Translations under genes and position numbers: made by a program
The notes under the pieces: generated by a model
What the model was told of the DNA's origin: nothing
Seen by the model: only the letters and a program-made list of their open reading frames with translations
Databases searched by the model: none
DNA from: DATBGE01 sp036558125
GTDB taxonomy: Bacteria; Gemmatimonadota; Gemmatimonadetes; Gemmatimonadales; GWC2-71-9
Direction of reading: 5' to 3'
Assembly: GCA_036558125.1 (NCBI GenBank)
Contig: DATBGE010000026.1
Span: 33,940 to 97,939, forward strand
DNA length: 64,000 nt
Shown here: positions 17,249 to 26,033 of the stretch, piece by piece
Numbering within the stretch: position 1 is the stretch's first letter
Layout: each line of letters opens with the position of its first letter

Positions 17249-18177
17249 TCGTTCTGCTCTGCCCCGGGCAGGGCGCGCAGAAGGTCGGGATGGGGAAGGA
17301 CCTGGCGGAGCACTTCCCGGCCGCGCGCGAGGTGTTCCAGCGGATTGATGACACGCTGGGGGCGCCCCTTTCGCGTCTGATGTGGGAAGGACCCGAGGAA
17401 GAGCTTACCCTCACCCACAACGCGCAGCCAGCGATCCTCGCCCACTCCGCCGCGGTCTGGGCCGTCGTTGGGGATCGCCTGGCGTCGTCGCTGAAGGCGG
17501 CTGCGGGACACAGCTTGGGTGAATACAGCGCGTACGTGGCCGCGGGATCGCTCAGCGCGGAGAATGGTGCCCAGCTGGTCCGCCGCCGCGGTGAGCTGAT
17601 GTACCAGGCCGGCACCCAGCGTCCCGGAGCCATGAGTGCGGTGCTCGGCCTCGCCACGAGTGAGGTGGAGGCCGCCTGTCGCGAGGCTTCGACCGCGGAA
17701 GCGGTTGCGGTGCCAGCGAACCTGAACGCCCCTGATCAAACCGTCATTTCGGGCGATCCGGTCGCAGTGGAGAAGGCGGGAGAGGCTTGCAAGACCCGAG
17801 GGGCAAAGAGGGTAGTGTCGCTCAAGGTCAGCGGCGCGTTCCACTCTCCGCTGATGAAGCCGGCGGTGCCCGGTCTGCAGCAGGCCCTGGAGCAGGTGGC
17901 GTTCGCGGAGCCGCGAGTGCCGATCTTCGCGAACGCCACCGCGGGCCCGGTAACCACGGGTAGCGAAGCCCGGCGACTCCTCGCGGAGCAGCTGACCGCG
18001 CCGGTTCGATGGGTGGAATGCATGCAGGCCGCGGGAGCAGCCGTACCGGGTGCCCGCTTCATCGAAATCGGCCCGGGGAGTGTCCTGTCTGGCCTGCTCA
18101 AGCGAATCGTGCCGGGCGCCAGCTCGACAGCACTTGGCACTGCGGCTGAGATCGAGAAATTCCTGCAGGAGGCCTGA
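17242..18177 (+). CDS. fabD: Malonyl-CoA:ACP transacylase
   Basis: Loads malonate onto ACP. The N-terminal oxyanion loop is C-P-G-Q-G-A-Q, the nucleophile is Ser91 in G-H-S-L-G-E-Y, and the partner histidine is in S-G-A-F-H-S-P-L-M. 311 aa, normal. The start is GTG at 17242 (a second GTG follows directly at 17245), overlapping the fabH stop. fabG follows after two bases. Confidence 0.96.
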   Translation: MVIVLLCPGQGAQKVGMGKDLAEHFPAAREVFQRIDDTLGAPLSRLMWEGPEEELTLTHNAQPAILAHSAAVWAVVGDRLASSLKAAAGHSLGEYSAYVAAGSLSAENGAQLVRRRGELMYQAGTQRPGAMSAVLGLATSEVEAACREASTAEAVAVPANLNAPDQTVISGDPVAVEKAGEACKTRGAKRVVSLKVSGAFHSPLMKPAVPGLQQALEQVAFAEPRVPIFANATAGPVTTGSEARRLLAEQLTAPVRWVECMQAAGAAVPGARFIEIGPGSVLSGLLKRIVPGASSTALGTAAEIEKFLQEA

Positions 18178-18179
18178 GC

Positions 18180-18917
18180 TTGACGATCGACCTGACGGGA
18201 AAGACCGCGTTCGTCACCGGTTCCACCCGGGGAATCGGTCTCGCGATCGCCCAGGCGCTTCATAAGGCAGGAGCCAAGGTGGCGATCGTCGGACGCGACC
18301 GTGCGAAGGCCCAAGCCGTCGCGACTCAACTGGGGAACGGTGCCGCGGGAGTCGCTTGCGATGTGGCCGTCGGTTCGCAGGTCGAGGCCGCCATCGCCGA
18401 GACCGAAAAGGCACTCGGACCGATCGATATTCTGGTCAACAACGCCGGGCTCACCCGGGACAATCTCATCCTCCGCATGAGTGAGGAGGAATGGGATGCG
18501 GTGCTGGCCGCCAATCTCAAGGGCGCCTATTTCACGATCAAGGCGGTCACCAAAGGGATGATGAAGCGGCGCAGTGGCCGGATCATCAACATCACGAGCG
18601 TTGTGGGCATCACGGGAAACAAAGGGCAGGCCAACTACGCGGCGAGCAAGGCGGGGCTCATCGGGCTCACCAAGTCGGTGGCCAGGGAGTATGCCAGCCG
18701 CAATATTCTGGTCAACGCGGTCGCCCCTGGGTTCATCGAGACCGACATGACCAGCGGCTTGCCGGACGAGGCCAGGGCCGCGATGTTAGGCGGCGTCTCC
18801 CTTGGCCGGTCCGGACGCCCAGAAGATATTGCGGGAGCGGTGCTCTTTCTCGCATCCGATCTCGCCGGGTACATTACCGGGCAGGTCCTTGCAGTTGACG
18901 GCGGCATGACGGTCTGA
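18180..18917 (+). CDS. fabG: 3-oxoacyl-ACP reductase
   Basis: NADPH-dependent reductase of the elongation cycle, short-chain dehydrogenase family, 245 aa. Cofactor motif T-G-S-T-R-G-I-G, structural motif N-N-A-G, and catalytic Y-A-A-S-K with the upstream Ser in N-I-T-S-V-V-G. The ending D-G-G-M-T-V is typical of FabG. It begins with TTG directly after fabD. Confidence 0.96.
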   Translation: MTIDLTGKTAFVTGSTRGIGLAIAQALHKAGAKVAIVGRDRAKAQAVATQLGNGAAGVACDVAVGSQVEAAIAETEKALGPIDILVNNAGLTRDNLILRMSEEEWDAVLAANLKGAYFTIKAVTKGMMKRRSGRIINITSVVGITGNKGQANYAASKAGLIGLTKSVAREYASRNILVNAVAPGFIETDMTSGLPDEARAAMLGGVSLGRSGRPEDIAGAVLFLASDLAGYITGQVLAVDGGMTV

Positions 18918-18944
18918 ATTACACCATCCCCTTCAGAGGACGCC

Positions 18945-19184
18945 ATGAGCAACGTGGAAGATAAGGTCAAGGACATCATCGTCGAGGAGCTGGGCGTCGA
19001 GCGGGAGAAGCTGACTTCCGAGGCCAGTTTCATGGAGGATCTTGGCGCGGACAGCCTCGACACCGTCGAGCTGGTCATGGCCTTCGAGAAGGAATTCGAT
19101 ATCGACATCCCGGACGAAGAAGCCGAGAAGCTGCGCACCGTGGGTGACGCTCTCAAGTATCTCCACGAGAAAATCGGGAAATAA
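18945..19184 (+). CDS. acpP: Acyl carrier protein
   Basis: 79-aa acidic four-helix protein that carries acyl chains on phosphopantetheine. The attachment site is Ser37 in G-A-D-S-L-D-T-V-E. The ATG has an AGAGGA Shine-Dalgarno in the 27-base gap after fabG, a stronger site than its neighbours have, fitting a protein needed in high amounts. fabF starts three bases after the stop. Confidence 0.98.
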   Translation: MSNVEDKVKDIIVEELGVEREKLTSEASFMEDLGADSLDTVELVMAFEKEFDIDIPDEEAEKLRTVGDALKYLHEKIGK

Positions 19185-19187
19185 CGC

Positions 19188-20426
19188 GTGCGTCGTGTCG
19201 TCGTCACCGGCCTTGGGCTGGTGACTCCCGTTGGCAATACTGTCGAAGAATCCTGGGCCGGCCTCCTGGCCGGCCGGTCTGGTGCGGCTGCGATCACCAA
19301 GTTCGATACCGCGCGGCAGGGTGTACGGTTTGCCTGTGAAATCAAAGGGTTCGATCCGATCCAGTACATGGACCGGAAAGAGGCCCGACGTTACGATCTG
19401 TTCGTGCAGTACGGGCTGGGCGCCGCGCAGCAGGCGGTTGCCCAGTCGGGGCTCGAGGGCAGGTTTCCCGCGCCGGAGCGTACCGGTGTTGTGATTGGCA
19501 GCGGCATCGGAGGGATGCAGACCTTCGAAGACAACTGCCGCGCCTTCGTCGAGAAGGGACCGGACCGGGTCTCCCCCTTCTTCGTTCCGATGTTCATCCC
19601 CGACATCGCCGCGGGTCTCGTCTCCATCCGCTACGGCCTCAAGGGTCCCAACTACGCCACGGTGTCCGCCTGTGCTTCGTCGGCCCATGCCATCGGCGAA
19701 TCCTACCGCTATATCCGGCACGGCGTCGCCGACGCCATGGTCTGCGGCGGGGCTGAAGCCGCCATCACCGGCCTGACCGTAGCCGCCTTCAACAACATGA
19801 AGGCGCTCTCCACGAGGAACGACGATCCGGAGAGAGCCAGCCGTCCCTTCGACAAGGACCGGGACGGGTTCGTTCTGGGGGATGGCGCCGGAATGGTCGT
19901 CCTCGAGGCTCTCGAGCATGCCGAGGCTCGGGGTGCGGTCATCCTCGGAGAGGTGATCGGCTACGGGCTGAGCGGAGACGCCCACCATATCACGTCGCCG
20001 CCCGACAATGGCGATGGTGCGCAGCTGGCGATGAAGATGTGCCTCAAAGACGGACTCATCGATCCGAAAGAGGTCGACTACATCAACGCCCACGGGACGT
20101 CGACTCCGCAGGGAGATGTCGCCGAAACCCGGGCGGTGAAGGCGGTCTTCGGCGATCACGCCCGCAAGCTCGTGTTCAACTCCACGAAATCGATGACCGG
20201 CCACCTGCTGGGTGCTGCGGGTGGGCTCGAGTTCTGCATCTCCACCCTCGTGGCCTCGACCTGCAAGATTCCGCCGACCATCAATCAGGTCACGCCGGAT
20301 CCCGACTGCGATCTGTTCTCGGCGCCCAACAAGATGATCGAGCGCCCGATCCGGGTGGCGCTGTCCAATTCGTTCGGTTTCGGCGGGCACAACGTGACCC
20401 TGGCGGTCCGGAGGTTCGAGGAGTAG
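19188..20426 (+). CDS. fabF: 3-oxoacyl-ACP synthase II
   Basis: Elongating condensing enzyme, 412 aa. The catalytic Cys162 lies in V-S-A-C-A-S-S-A-H-A, with His residues in N-A-H-G-T-S-T-P and S-M-T-G-H-L-L-G-A-A. A conserved C-terminal N-S-F-G-F-G-G-H-N is present. The start is GTG. It is the last gene of the fatty acid operon and is followed by an intrinsic terminator. Confidence 0.97.
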   Translation: MRRVVVTGLGLVTPVGNTVEESWAGLLAGRSGAAAITKFDTARQGVRFACEIKGFDPIQYMDRKEARRYDLFVQYGLGAAQQAVAQSGLEGRFPAPERTGVVIGSGIGGMQTFEDNCRAFVEKGPDRVSPFFVPMFIPDIAAGLVSIRYGLKGPNYATVSACASSAHAIGESYRYIRHGVADAMVCGGAEAAITGLTVAAFNNMKALSTRNDDPERASRPFDKDRDGFVLGDGAGMVVLEALEHAEARGAVILGEVIGYGLSGDAHHITSPPDNGDGAQLAMKMCLKDGLIDPKEVDYINAHGTSTPQGDVAETRAVKAVFGDHARKLVFNSTKSMTGHLLGAAGGLEFCISTLVASTCKIPPTINQVTPDPDCDLFSAPNKMIERPIRVALSNSFGFGGHNVTLAVRRFEE

Positions 20427-20454
20427 CAGGTCGGGCCGGAGTGCGCCGCATGTC

Positions 20455-20490
20455 AAGACCCTCCGGTGCTCCGGGGGGTCTTGTTCTTTC
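20455..20490 (+). terminator. Intrinsic terminator after fabF
   Basis: A 12-bp stem, AAGACCCTCCGG pairing with CCGGGGGGTCTT (one G-U pair), closes on a TGCT loop and is followed by GTTCTTTC. It lies 28 bases after the fabF stop and closes the yceD-fabF operon. Confidence 0.85.
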
Positions 20491-20547
20491 TCTCCGGTTG
20501 GGCCATCTCTGCTGGCGAGGGAAATCCACCGAACTGCTTGAGGACAT

Positions 20548-21642
20548 ATGGCTACCTGGCACCGGCTCGGTACCCGCGCGGAGGTGCTGGCGCGCATCCC
20601 GTTCTCCGTGAAGCTCGATCGGCATCAGATCGCCCTGTTCTACTACAAGGACCGCTTCTGTGCCATCGGCAACACCTGCAATCACAAGGGCGGCCCCCTG
20701 TGTAACGGTCACCTGAATGGCGAATTTGTGATGTGCCCGTGGCACGGGTGGGAATACAGTGTCCTGACCGGTCGCGGCCCCGCGGGCTACGAAGAGGAGA
20801 CGGTCCCCACATTTACCGTCGAGGAACGGGAGGACGGCGTCTACCTCAACAGCACCCCGGCCACTCCCCGCCACGTGGTGAAGCACGAGCCGCATCCGCT
20901 GCTTCATCCCACGCCAAAGCCACCCGGATCACCCCCCAGAGTCTTTGCGCTCTCAACCACGGCGATGGACGAGGTGAACCCGCGATACTCCACCTCGGAC
21001 GCGCTGCTCGAGGCCGCAACGGACTATGCGAGGGAGAGCCTGGGAGCCGAAACCCGCTTTATCCGGCTCACCGACTTGAACTTCCGGCCCTGCGAGGGCA
21101 ACTACTCGAAGGCGGCGCACGCCTGCACCTGGCCCTGCGCCATCACCGAGCGGGATGCCGCCGACCAGCTCACCGCTGTGTACGAGGGCCTCGTGAACTG
21201 GGGAGACGTGATCCTCCTGAGTACCCCGATCCGCTGGGGCAACGCATCCTCCCTCTATCACCGCATGGCCGAACGGCTCAACTGCGTCCAGAATCAGATC
21301 ACCATCCACAATCGGGTACTCATCCGCAACAAGGTCGCGGCATTCATCATCACCGGTGGCCAGGACAACATTCAGTCGGTGGCCGGTGGCCTGCTGACCT
21401 TCTGGAGCGAGCTGGGCTACGTCTTCCCGCCGTTTCCCTTCATCGCCCACTCACGTGGGTGGGACGCCGAGGATATGGAGCGGAACGTGGTTCAGGTCAA
21501 GATGAGTGAAGTCTTGCGAGAGGCGGCGAGAGAGTTGGTGGGGCGGGCAGTGGAGTTCTGGAAGGTTCTGGATCGGCACCGTGCCGAGTTGGAGCGTCCG
21601 ATGCAACGGGGAGGACGCAAAGCGCAGCCGCTCGACGCTTGA
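20548..21642 (+). CDS. Rieske [2Fe-2S] / flavodoxin-like fusion protein
   Basis: 364-aa two-domain protein. Residues 1-105 form a Rieske ferredoxin with the ligands C44-x-H46 and C63-x2-H66 (C-N-H and C-P-W-H). After a Pro-rich linker, residues 130-340 resemble NAD(P)H-dependent FMN reductases: a strand R-V-F-A-L-S-T-T, a P-C-E-G-N segment, two cysteines C-T-W-P-C, and L-S-T-P-I-R-W-G-N-A-S-S, the usual flavin-loop region. It could pass electrons between an iron-sulfur cluster and a flavin within one chain. No oxygenase partner is adjacent. GAGG Shine-Dalgarno, ATG start. Substrate unknown. Confidence 0.8.
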   Translation: MATWHRLGTRAEVLARIPFSVKLDRHQIALFYYKDRFCAIGNTCNHKGGPLCNGHLNGEFVMCPWHGWEYSVLTGRGPAGYEEETVPTFTVEEREDGVYLNSTPATPRHVVKHEPHPLLHPTPKPPGSPPRVFALSTTAMDEVNPRYSTSDALLEAATDYARESLGAETRFIRLTDLNFRPCEGNYSKAAHACTWPCAITERDAADQLTAVYEGLVNWGDVILLSTPIRWGNASSLYHRMAERLNCVQNQITIHNRVLIRNKVAAFIITGGQDNIQSVAGGLLTFWSELGYVFPPFPFIAHSRGWDAEDMERNVVQVKMSEVLREAARELVGRAVEFWKVLDRHRAELERPMQRGGRKAQPLDA

Positions 21643-21654
21643 GACTCAGTGTGG

Positions 21655-22920
21655 TTACGTCGTATCCGCGGGGGAGGGAGCTGGAGCAGGGGCCGTTGCG
21701 CCGTGCACGACAGCCGTGGGAGGTAGCGGTGTTGCTGCGGCTTCCAACCGCGCCAGTGGCGCGTGTGCGGGCGCAGCAGTTGAGTCGGTCACCGTCAGGT
21801 GCTCGATCAGATTGCGAATGCCCTCGTAGTCGGCGGCGGCGGAAGCATCGTTGAACGAGATGGATTCATCCTTGCTGGTGTACTTCCCCTCTTCCTCGGT
21901 CAGGATCCCGAAGAGCCGATCGATCGCCCCGAGCAGGCTGTCGCTCCGCGCCACTTCCTCTTTCGCCTCACCCGCCGGTCCCTTCGCCTTCCAGTTGGTG
22001 AGAGCCCCAACCGGCCAGACACCGCTTGCCCCCAAACGCTCGGCAGAGTCCTGGTAGGTAATGTCAATCTGGGCGATGGCGAGTCGATACTGGGTCAGCA
22101 TTGTACGCAGTGGCCCGATCGCCCGCCTGGTAAACCGAACGCTGTCGGCCGTGGCGAGCCGGGACGGTGTGAAGAGCTGGGTGAACGCCAGCTTGGCGAT
22201 TCCCTGGTCCAGCGCCGTGATCTGACGATCACGCGCCAGGTCTCGCCGGATGGCCAGCTCTTCCGGTGTCGGAACCGGTGGTCCCACCCTGTGCACGGAC
22301 TCGGCAGGCGACGCCGCCAGGGATTCCACCGTTGTCGGGGCGGCGCTGGGCGTCAGCGGAAGCGGATCCGGGTGAGTGGCCCCGATGTCGGGAGGTTTGG
22401 TCGCTTCGGGAATCGGTGGAGGAGACTTGGGGAACACAAGAAGGGCGATGAGAACCACCACTGCAACAATCCCCCCCGTCGCCACCATGAGCGGAGTGGT
22501 GCTCTTGCGCCGAAGCAGCAGTTCCCGTCCACTCCGAGATTCCATTTGAAGGACTGCGCCAGTCAGCGCGGTACCCTCAAGGGGAAGGTCTTCCAGCGAG
22601 CCAACCTCGGGTGCGGTCGTCGGTTCAGGGGCCGCGGGAAGACCGTCTGCAAGGGCGGCGACGAGCTCCGGATCGGACGACGTCTCCGCCTCCGGCGCGG
22701 ATGAGACGCTCTGGGTCGATTCTGGTTCTTCCAGCGCTATCGGGCGTTGCTCGAGGGCAGCCTGATAGTCCGGATGAGTCCGGATTGGCAGCCAGCTACG
22801 GGACTTTTTGTGGTAGATCTCGGCGTCCGGGGCAATGACACCGCTGGCGATGCCAAGGGAGAGCTCTTCAACGGAGCGGAATACAGCTTCTTCGCCATTC
22901 GAGAGGCGGATACGATACAT
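21655..22920 (-). CDS. GYF-like-headed single-span membrane protein A (unknown)
   Basis: 421 aa, function unknown. Residues 1-55 form a small domain (M-Y-R-I-R-L...F-R-S-V-E-E-L...W-L-P-I) that resembles the GYF_2/DUF4339 type by its E-E-L, S-G-V-I and W pattern. A low-complexity, acidic/Pro-rich linker follows, then one membrane helix (about 143-164) and a C-terminal region of some 250 residues. This predicts a cytoplasmic head and an extracytoplasmic tail. It is a paralogue of the gene at 23008-24249, with which it is tandem. The C-terminus faces the Rieske-fusion gene 12 bases away. Confidence 0.7.
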   Translation of the reverse strand: MYRIRLSNGEEAVFRSVEELSLGIASGVIAPDAEIYHKKSRSWLPIRTHPDYQAALEQRPIALEEPESTQSVSSAPEAETSSDPELVAALADGLPAAPEPTTAPEVGSLEDLPLEGTALTGAVLQMESRSGRELLLRRKSTTPLMVATGGIVAVVVLIALLVFPKSPPPIPEATKPPDIGATHPDPLPLTPSAAPTTVESLAASPAESVHRVGPPVPTPEELAIRRDLARDRQITALDQGIAKLAFTQLFTPSRLATADSVRFTRRAIGPLRTMLTQYRLAIAQIDITYQDSAERLGASGVWPVGALTNWKAKGPAGEAKEEVARSDSLLGAIDRLFGILTEEEGKYTSKDESISFNDASAAADYEGIRNLIEHLTVTDSTAAPAHAPLARLEAAATPLPPTAVVHGATAPAPAPSPADTT

Positions 22921-22962
22921 GCGATCCCAAGGGCAAAACGCTGGTAACCTATGGTACCCTTG

Positions 22963-22991
22963 AGTATAGCGCCCAAAACCATGGGGGTCGA
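22963..22991 (-). promoter_or_regulatory. Candidate promoter for membrane protein A
   Basis: Read on the minus strand: TCGACC (22991-22986), a 17-base spacer and TATACT (22968-22963). The -10 box is strong, the -35 box moderate. It lies 43 bases before the start codon at 22920, so the two paralogues may be transcribed separately despite being tandem. Confidence 0.45.
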
Positions 22992-23007
22992 GGCGCGGAA
23001 AACGTTG

Positions 23008-24249
23008 CTACTTGGCGAGTGGTGGGGGCGGGTTGGTCAGGGCGTGGACCAAGTGGGGGACGGTGACCGCGGCCGAAGTTCCGGTCGAGTCGTGCCACAC
23101 CTGGACGGTAGCCAGGAGACGACCCCGGACCCGGTTCCAAATCGTGGCCGCCGTGGGGCTGGTAAAGGAGATCGAGCCTTCCTGCAGGGTATACCGCCCC
23201 TGCTGTGAAGTCAGCAACGAGTAAAGGCTGTCGCTGTCCTCCAGCATGTCCCGCACGGCCGCTCCTGCCTCGTAGCTCTCTCGTTGAGACAGCGTGGGAG
23301 GACGAGTCGCCCCGACCGTCTGTTCCAGCATGACCTCTCGCGCGCGGTAGGTGCTGACGATGTTCCCAGCCGCGGCGATGGACCGCCGGGTGATCCGCAC
23401 GGCCTCTGCGCTCTTCAGGCGGACCGGAGCGAATACATGGTCAAAGCGGATGTAGTCCAGGGCGTCTTCCAGCTCGTCCCGCGCTTCGGCGTACCCGGTC
23501 TCGTACGAATCGAGCGTGGGGGCGGCAGCGAGCGTTTCCCGCTCTCGCCTCAGGGGATCACGCTTGGGAATCCCGGCGCGTTCCAGTTCCGCGGCTGCGC
23601 TGTCCGGAGTGACTACCTCGACCGGAGCTGCGGGCGCGGGCGCAGGGACGGGTCCGGGCGCGGCACTCCGAGGAGGCGTCATCCCCTCGTGCGCCTTCGG
23701 AGATACCGTCGCGACCAGCCGTTCGCCGTGCCTGACCAGATAGATCGTGAGTAAAATGCTTGCCCCGATCACGAGCACCAGGCCCAGATGCAATGCCAGC
23801 ATCTCGCGCAGCTTGCGCGCCCGGGTCATGAACACGCTCGTCGGAAGTGGAGGCGGACCCGGCGGCGTTTCCTGGGACGACTCGTTGACCTCGCCAGTAC
23901 TCGGCTTGGGTGGCTCGGTCGTGGCCGATACGGTGGTCGGAGCTGGTATCGGTGCGACTGGAGCAGGGGCCGGCACCGGAGCGGTGTCCAGAGGAATCGG
24001 TGCGAGGCTTATCGGCGGTTGGGTGACCGGCTCGGCAATGGGAGGACTCGGAGCCGGGCTCTCGGCGGGCGCCTGTTGCACCCGAGCGGCTTGAAAGTCT
24101 GGATGCGATTCCATCTGCATCCAGCGATTGGCATCCGGAAGGTAGACTTCAGCCGTGGGCCCAACAACGCCCGACTGAACCGCGAGCGTCAGTTCCTCAA
24201 CGGTCCTGAAGACGGCCTGTTCGCCTGAGGGTAATCGTATTCGGTACAT
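23008..24249 (-). CDS. GYF-like-headed single-span membrane protein B (unknown)
   Basis: 413 aa, paralogue of protein A. The head (1-55) matches it closely (M-Y-R-I-R-L-P-S-G-E-Q-A-V-F-R-T-V-E-E-L, then S-H-P-D-F-Q-A-A). A long Pro/Ala-rich linker (60-140), one helix (about 152-172) and a roughly 240-residue tail complete the same layout. Both tails share a Y-x-R-W/Y-x-L-x-E/D-x-S-I-S-F-like segment near the end. I chose the ATG giving MYRIRL because it aligns with protein A and has GGAG just before it; 20 more codons are open upstream. Function unknown. Confidence 0.7.
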   Translation of the reverse strand: MYRIRLPSGEQAVFRTVEELTLAVQSGVVGPTAEVYLPDANRWMQMESHPDFQAARVQQAPAESPAPSPPIAEPVTQPPISLAPIPLDTAPVPAPAPVAPIPAPTTVSATTEPPKPSTGEVNESSQETPPGPPPLPTSVFMTRARKLREMLALHLGLVLVIGASILLTIYLVRHGERLVATVSPKAHEGMTPPRSAAPGPVPAPAPAAPVEVVTPDSAAAELERAGIPKRDPLRRERETLAAAPTLDSYETGYAEARDELEDALDYIRFDHVFAPVRLKSAEAVRITRRSIAAAGNIVSTYRAREVMLEQTVGATRPPTLSQRESYEAGAAVRDMLEDSDSLYSLLTSQQGRYTLQEGSISFTSPTAATIWNRVRGRLLATVQVWHDSTGTSAAVTVPHLVHALTNPPPPLAK

Positions 24250-24281
24250 TTCTCCGCCGGTTTCGTGGGTCTGAACCCTGA

Positions 24282-24296
24282 ATACGTTCCACGTAT
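24282..24296. repeat. Perfect inverted repeat between divergent genes
   Basis: ATACGT-TCC-ACGTAT, six-base arms with a three-base centre, lies in the 98-base gap between protein B (minus) and the amidase (plus). It is a possible operator for a dimeric regulator acting on both; no neighbouring regulator gene supports this. Confidence 0.3.
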
Positions 24297-24347
24297 CCTG
24301 CCGTCCCACCCGCCCACATCGGAACGCATCACTACCCCGGGGATATC

Positions 24348-26033
24348 ATGACTGCTCTGCCTATCGCCGAGTCGGCCGTTGGAAATCCGTTATCCAGGCG
24401 CACTTTCGTGCGGGCCGCAATCGGGGTCAGCATCACCTCGTTAGCCAATTCCGTGCCCGCCCCCCTTCACGCGTCACCCCGGGAGGACGGACCTCGGCTA
24501 AGTTACGATGGAGTCGAGCTTGAGGAGGTCTCAGTTAAACAACTACTTGAGGGGATGGAGACCGGTAAATGGACTGCCCGGAGCATTGCCGAGGCCTACC
24601 TCGGGCGGATTGAAGCGGTAGACCGCAAGGGGCCGAATCTCGGCGCGATCATGGAAACGAACAAACAGGCGCTCGAGATCGCGGATGCACTGGACCGGGA
24701 ACGGAAGGAGCGCGGGCCACGGGGACCGATGCACGGTATCCCGGTCCTCCTCAAGGACAACATCAATACGGGAGATAGTCAGCAGACCACGGCCGGTTCA
24801 CTCGCCCTCGAAGGATCCCATGCACCGAATGACGCATTTCTCGTGGAGCGCCTTCGGGCGGCAGGTGCAGTGATCCTGGGGAAAACCAACATGAGCGAGT
24901 GGGCAAATTTCCGGTCCAACCATTCGACCAGCGGGTGGAGCAGCAGAGGAGGGCAGTGTCGCAACCCTTACGCGCTGGACCGTAATCCCTGCGGCTCAAG
25001 CTCTGGCTCCGGTGCGGCAATTTCGGGGAACCTGGGCGCGGTGGCAGTCGGGACTGAAACCGATGGCTCCATTGTCTGCCCGGCCTCAGCCAACGGCCTG
25101 GTCGGCATCAAACCGACGGTGGGATTGGTGAGCCGCACTGGAGTCATCCCCATTTCAGCCACTCAGGATACGGCCGGTCCCTTGGCACGGTCGGTCGCAG
25201 ACGCGGCCCTGCTCCTCGGCGCCCTGACCGGCGTGGATCCGGCGGACGGAGCGACTGCCGCCAGTTCGAGCCAGGTCGGGACCGACTACACCCAGTTTCT
25301 GAAGCCCGATGGGCTCAAGGGTTCCCGGATCGGGGTGCCGCGCAAACTGTTCTTCGGCTATCACTCCGGTACCGACGCTGTGATCGAAGAGGCGATTCGC
25401 GAGATGGCGCGCCAGGGGGCTACCATCGTCGATCCTTGCGATATTCCCCACGCAGGGGAGTACGACGCCGCCGAATTCGAAGTGCTGCTTTACGAATTCA
25501 AGGCCGGCCTGAACGCGTACCTCGCGACACTGGGCCCTGCTGCCCCAGTACATACTCTTGCCGAAGTGATCGCCTACAACGAGAAGGAAAAAGCCCGGGT
25601 TCTCCCATTCTTTGGGCAGGAAACGATGATCCAGGCAGAGGGGAAAGGTCCGCTCACCGAGAAGGCCTATAAAGACGCGCTCGCCAAGTGCAGGAAGCTC
25701 TCTCGTAATTCTGGCCTGGACGCGATCTTCGCCAAACACACCCTGGATGCCCTTGCCGCACCGACGGGCCATCCCGCGTGGCCTACTGATCTCGTCAACG
25801 GCGACCATTTCCTCGGTGCCAGCTCGACGCCGGCCGCGGTCTCCGGCTATCCCAGTATCAGTGTTCCGGCTGGATACCTGTTCGGCCTTCCGGTCGGCCT
25901 TTCGCTGATCGGCAAGCCCTGGCAGGAAGGAACCCTGATCAAGATGGCGTATGCCTACGAGCAGGCGACCAAGCAGCGGCGCGCTCCGAGCTTTCTGCCT
26001 TCGGTGGACCTGAGCGCGGGAGCTCCCGGGTGA
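24348..26033 (+). CDS. Amidase, Tat-exported
   Basis: Amidase-signature hydrolase, 561 aa. The N-terminus has a twin-arginine signal, S-R-R-T-F-V-R-A-A, followed by a hydrophobic stretch, so it should be exported folded. Catalytic elements are Lys136 (L-L-K-D-N-I), the cis-Ser in G-S-S-S-G-S-G (217-221) and the nucleophile Ser241 in E-T-D-G-S-I-V-C-P. The substrate is unknown: the family includes enzymes acting on small amides, peptides and aryl-acylamides. The stop overlaps the following outer-membrane gene by 4 bp, suggesting joint envelope function. Confidence 0.88.
   Translation: MTALPIAESAVGNPLSRRTFVRAAIGVSITSLANSVPAPLHASPREDGPRLSYDGVELEEVSVKQLLEGMETGKWTARSIAEAYLGRIEAVDRKGPNLGAIMETNKQALEIADALDRERKERGPRGPMHGIPVLLKDNINTGDSQQTTAGSLALEGSHAPNDAFLVERLRAAGAVILGKTNMSEWANFRSNHSTSGWSSRGGQCRNPYALDRNPCGSSSGSGAAISGNLGAVAVGTETDGSIVCPASANGLVGIKPTVGLVSRTGVIPISATQDTAGPLARSVADAALLLGALTGVDPADGATAASSSQVGTDYTQFLKPDGLKGSRIGVPRKLFFGYHSGTDAVIEEAIREMARQGATIVDPCDIPHAGEYDAAEFEVLLYEFKAGLNAYLATLGPAAPVHTLAEVIAYNEKEKARVLPFFGQETMIQAEGKGPLTEKAYKDALAKCRKLSRNSGLDAIFAKHTLDALAAPTGHPAWPTDLVNGDHFLGASSTPAAVSGYPSISVPAGYLFGLPVGLSLIGKPWQEGTLIKMAYAYEQATKQRRAPSFLPSVDLSAGAPG

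Noticed and set aside
18933..20597. 554-codon minus-strand open frame opposite acpP and fabF
   Set aside because: Covers conserved coding genes in antisense, with low-complexity composition and no family match.
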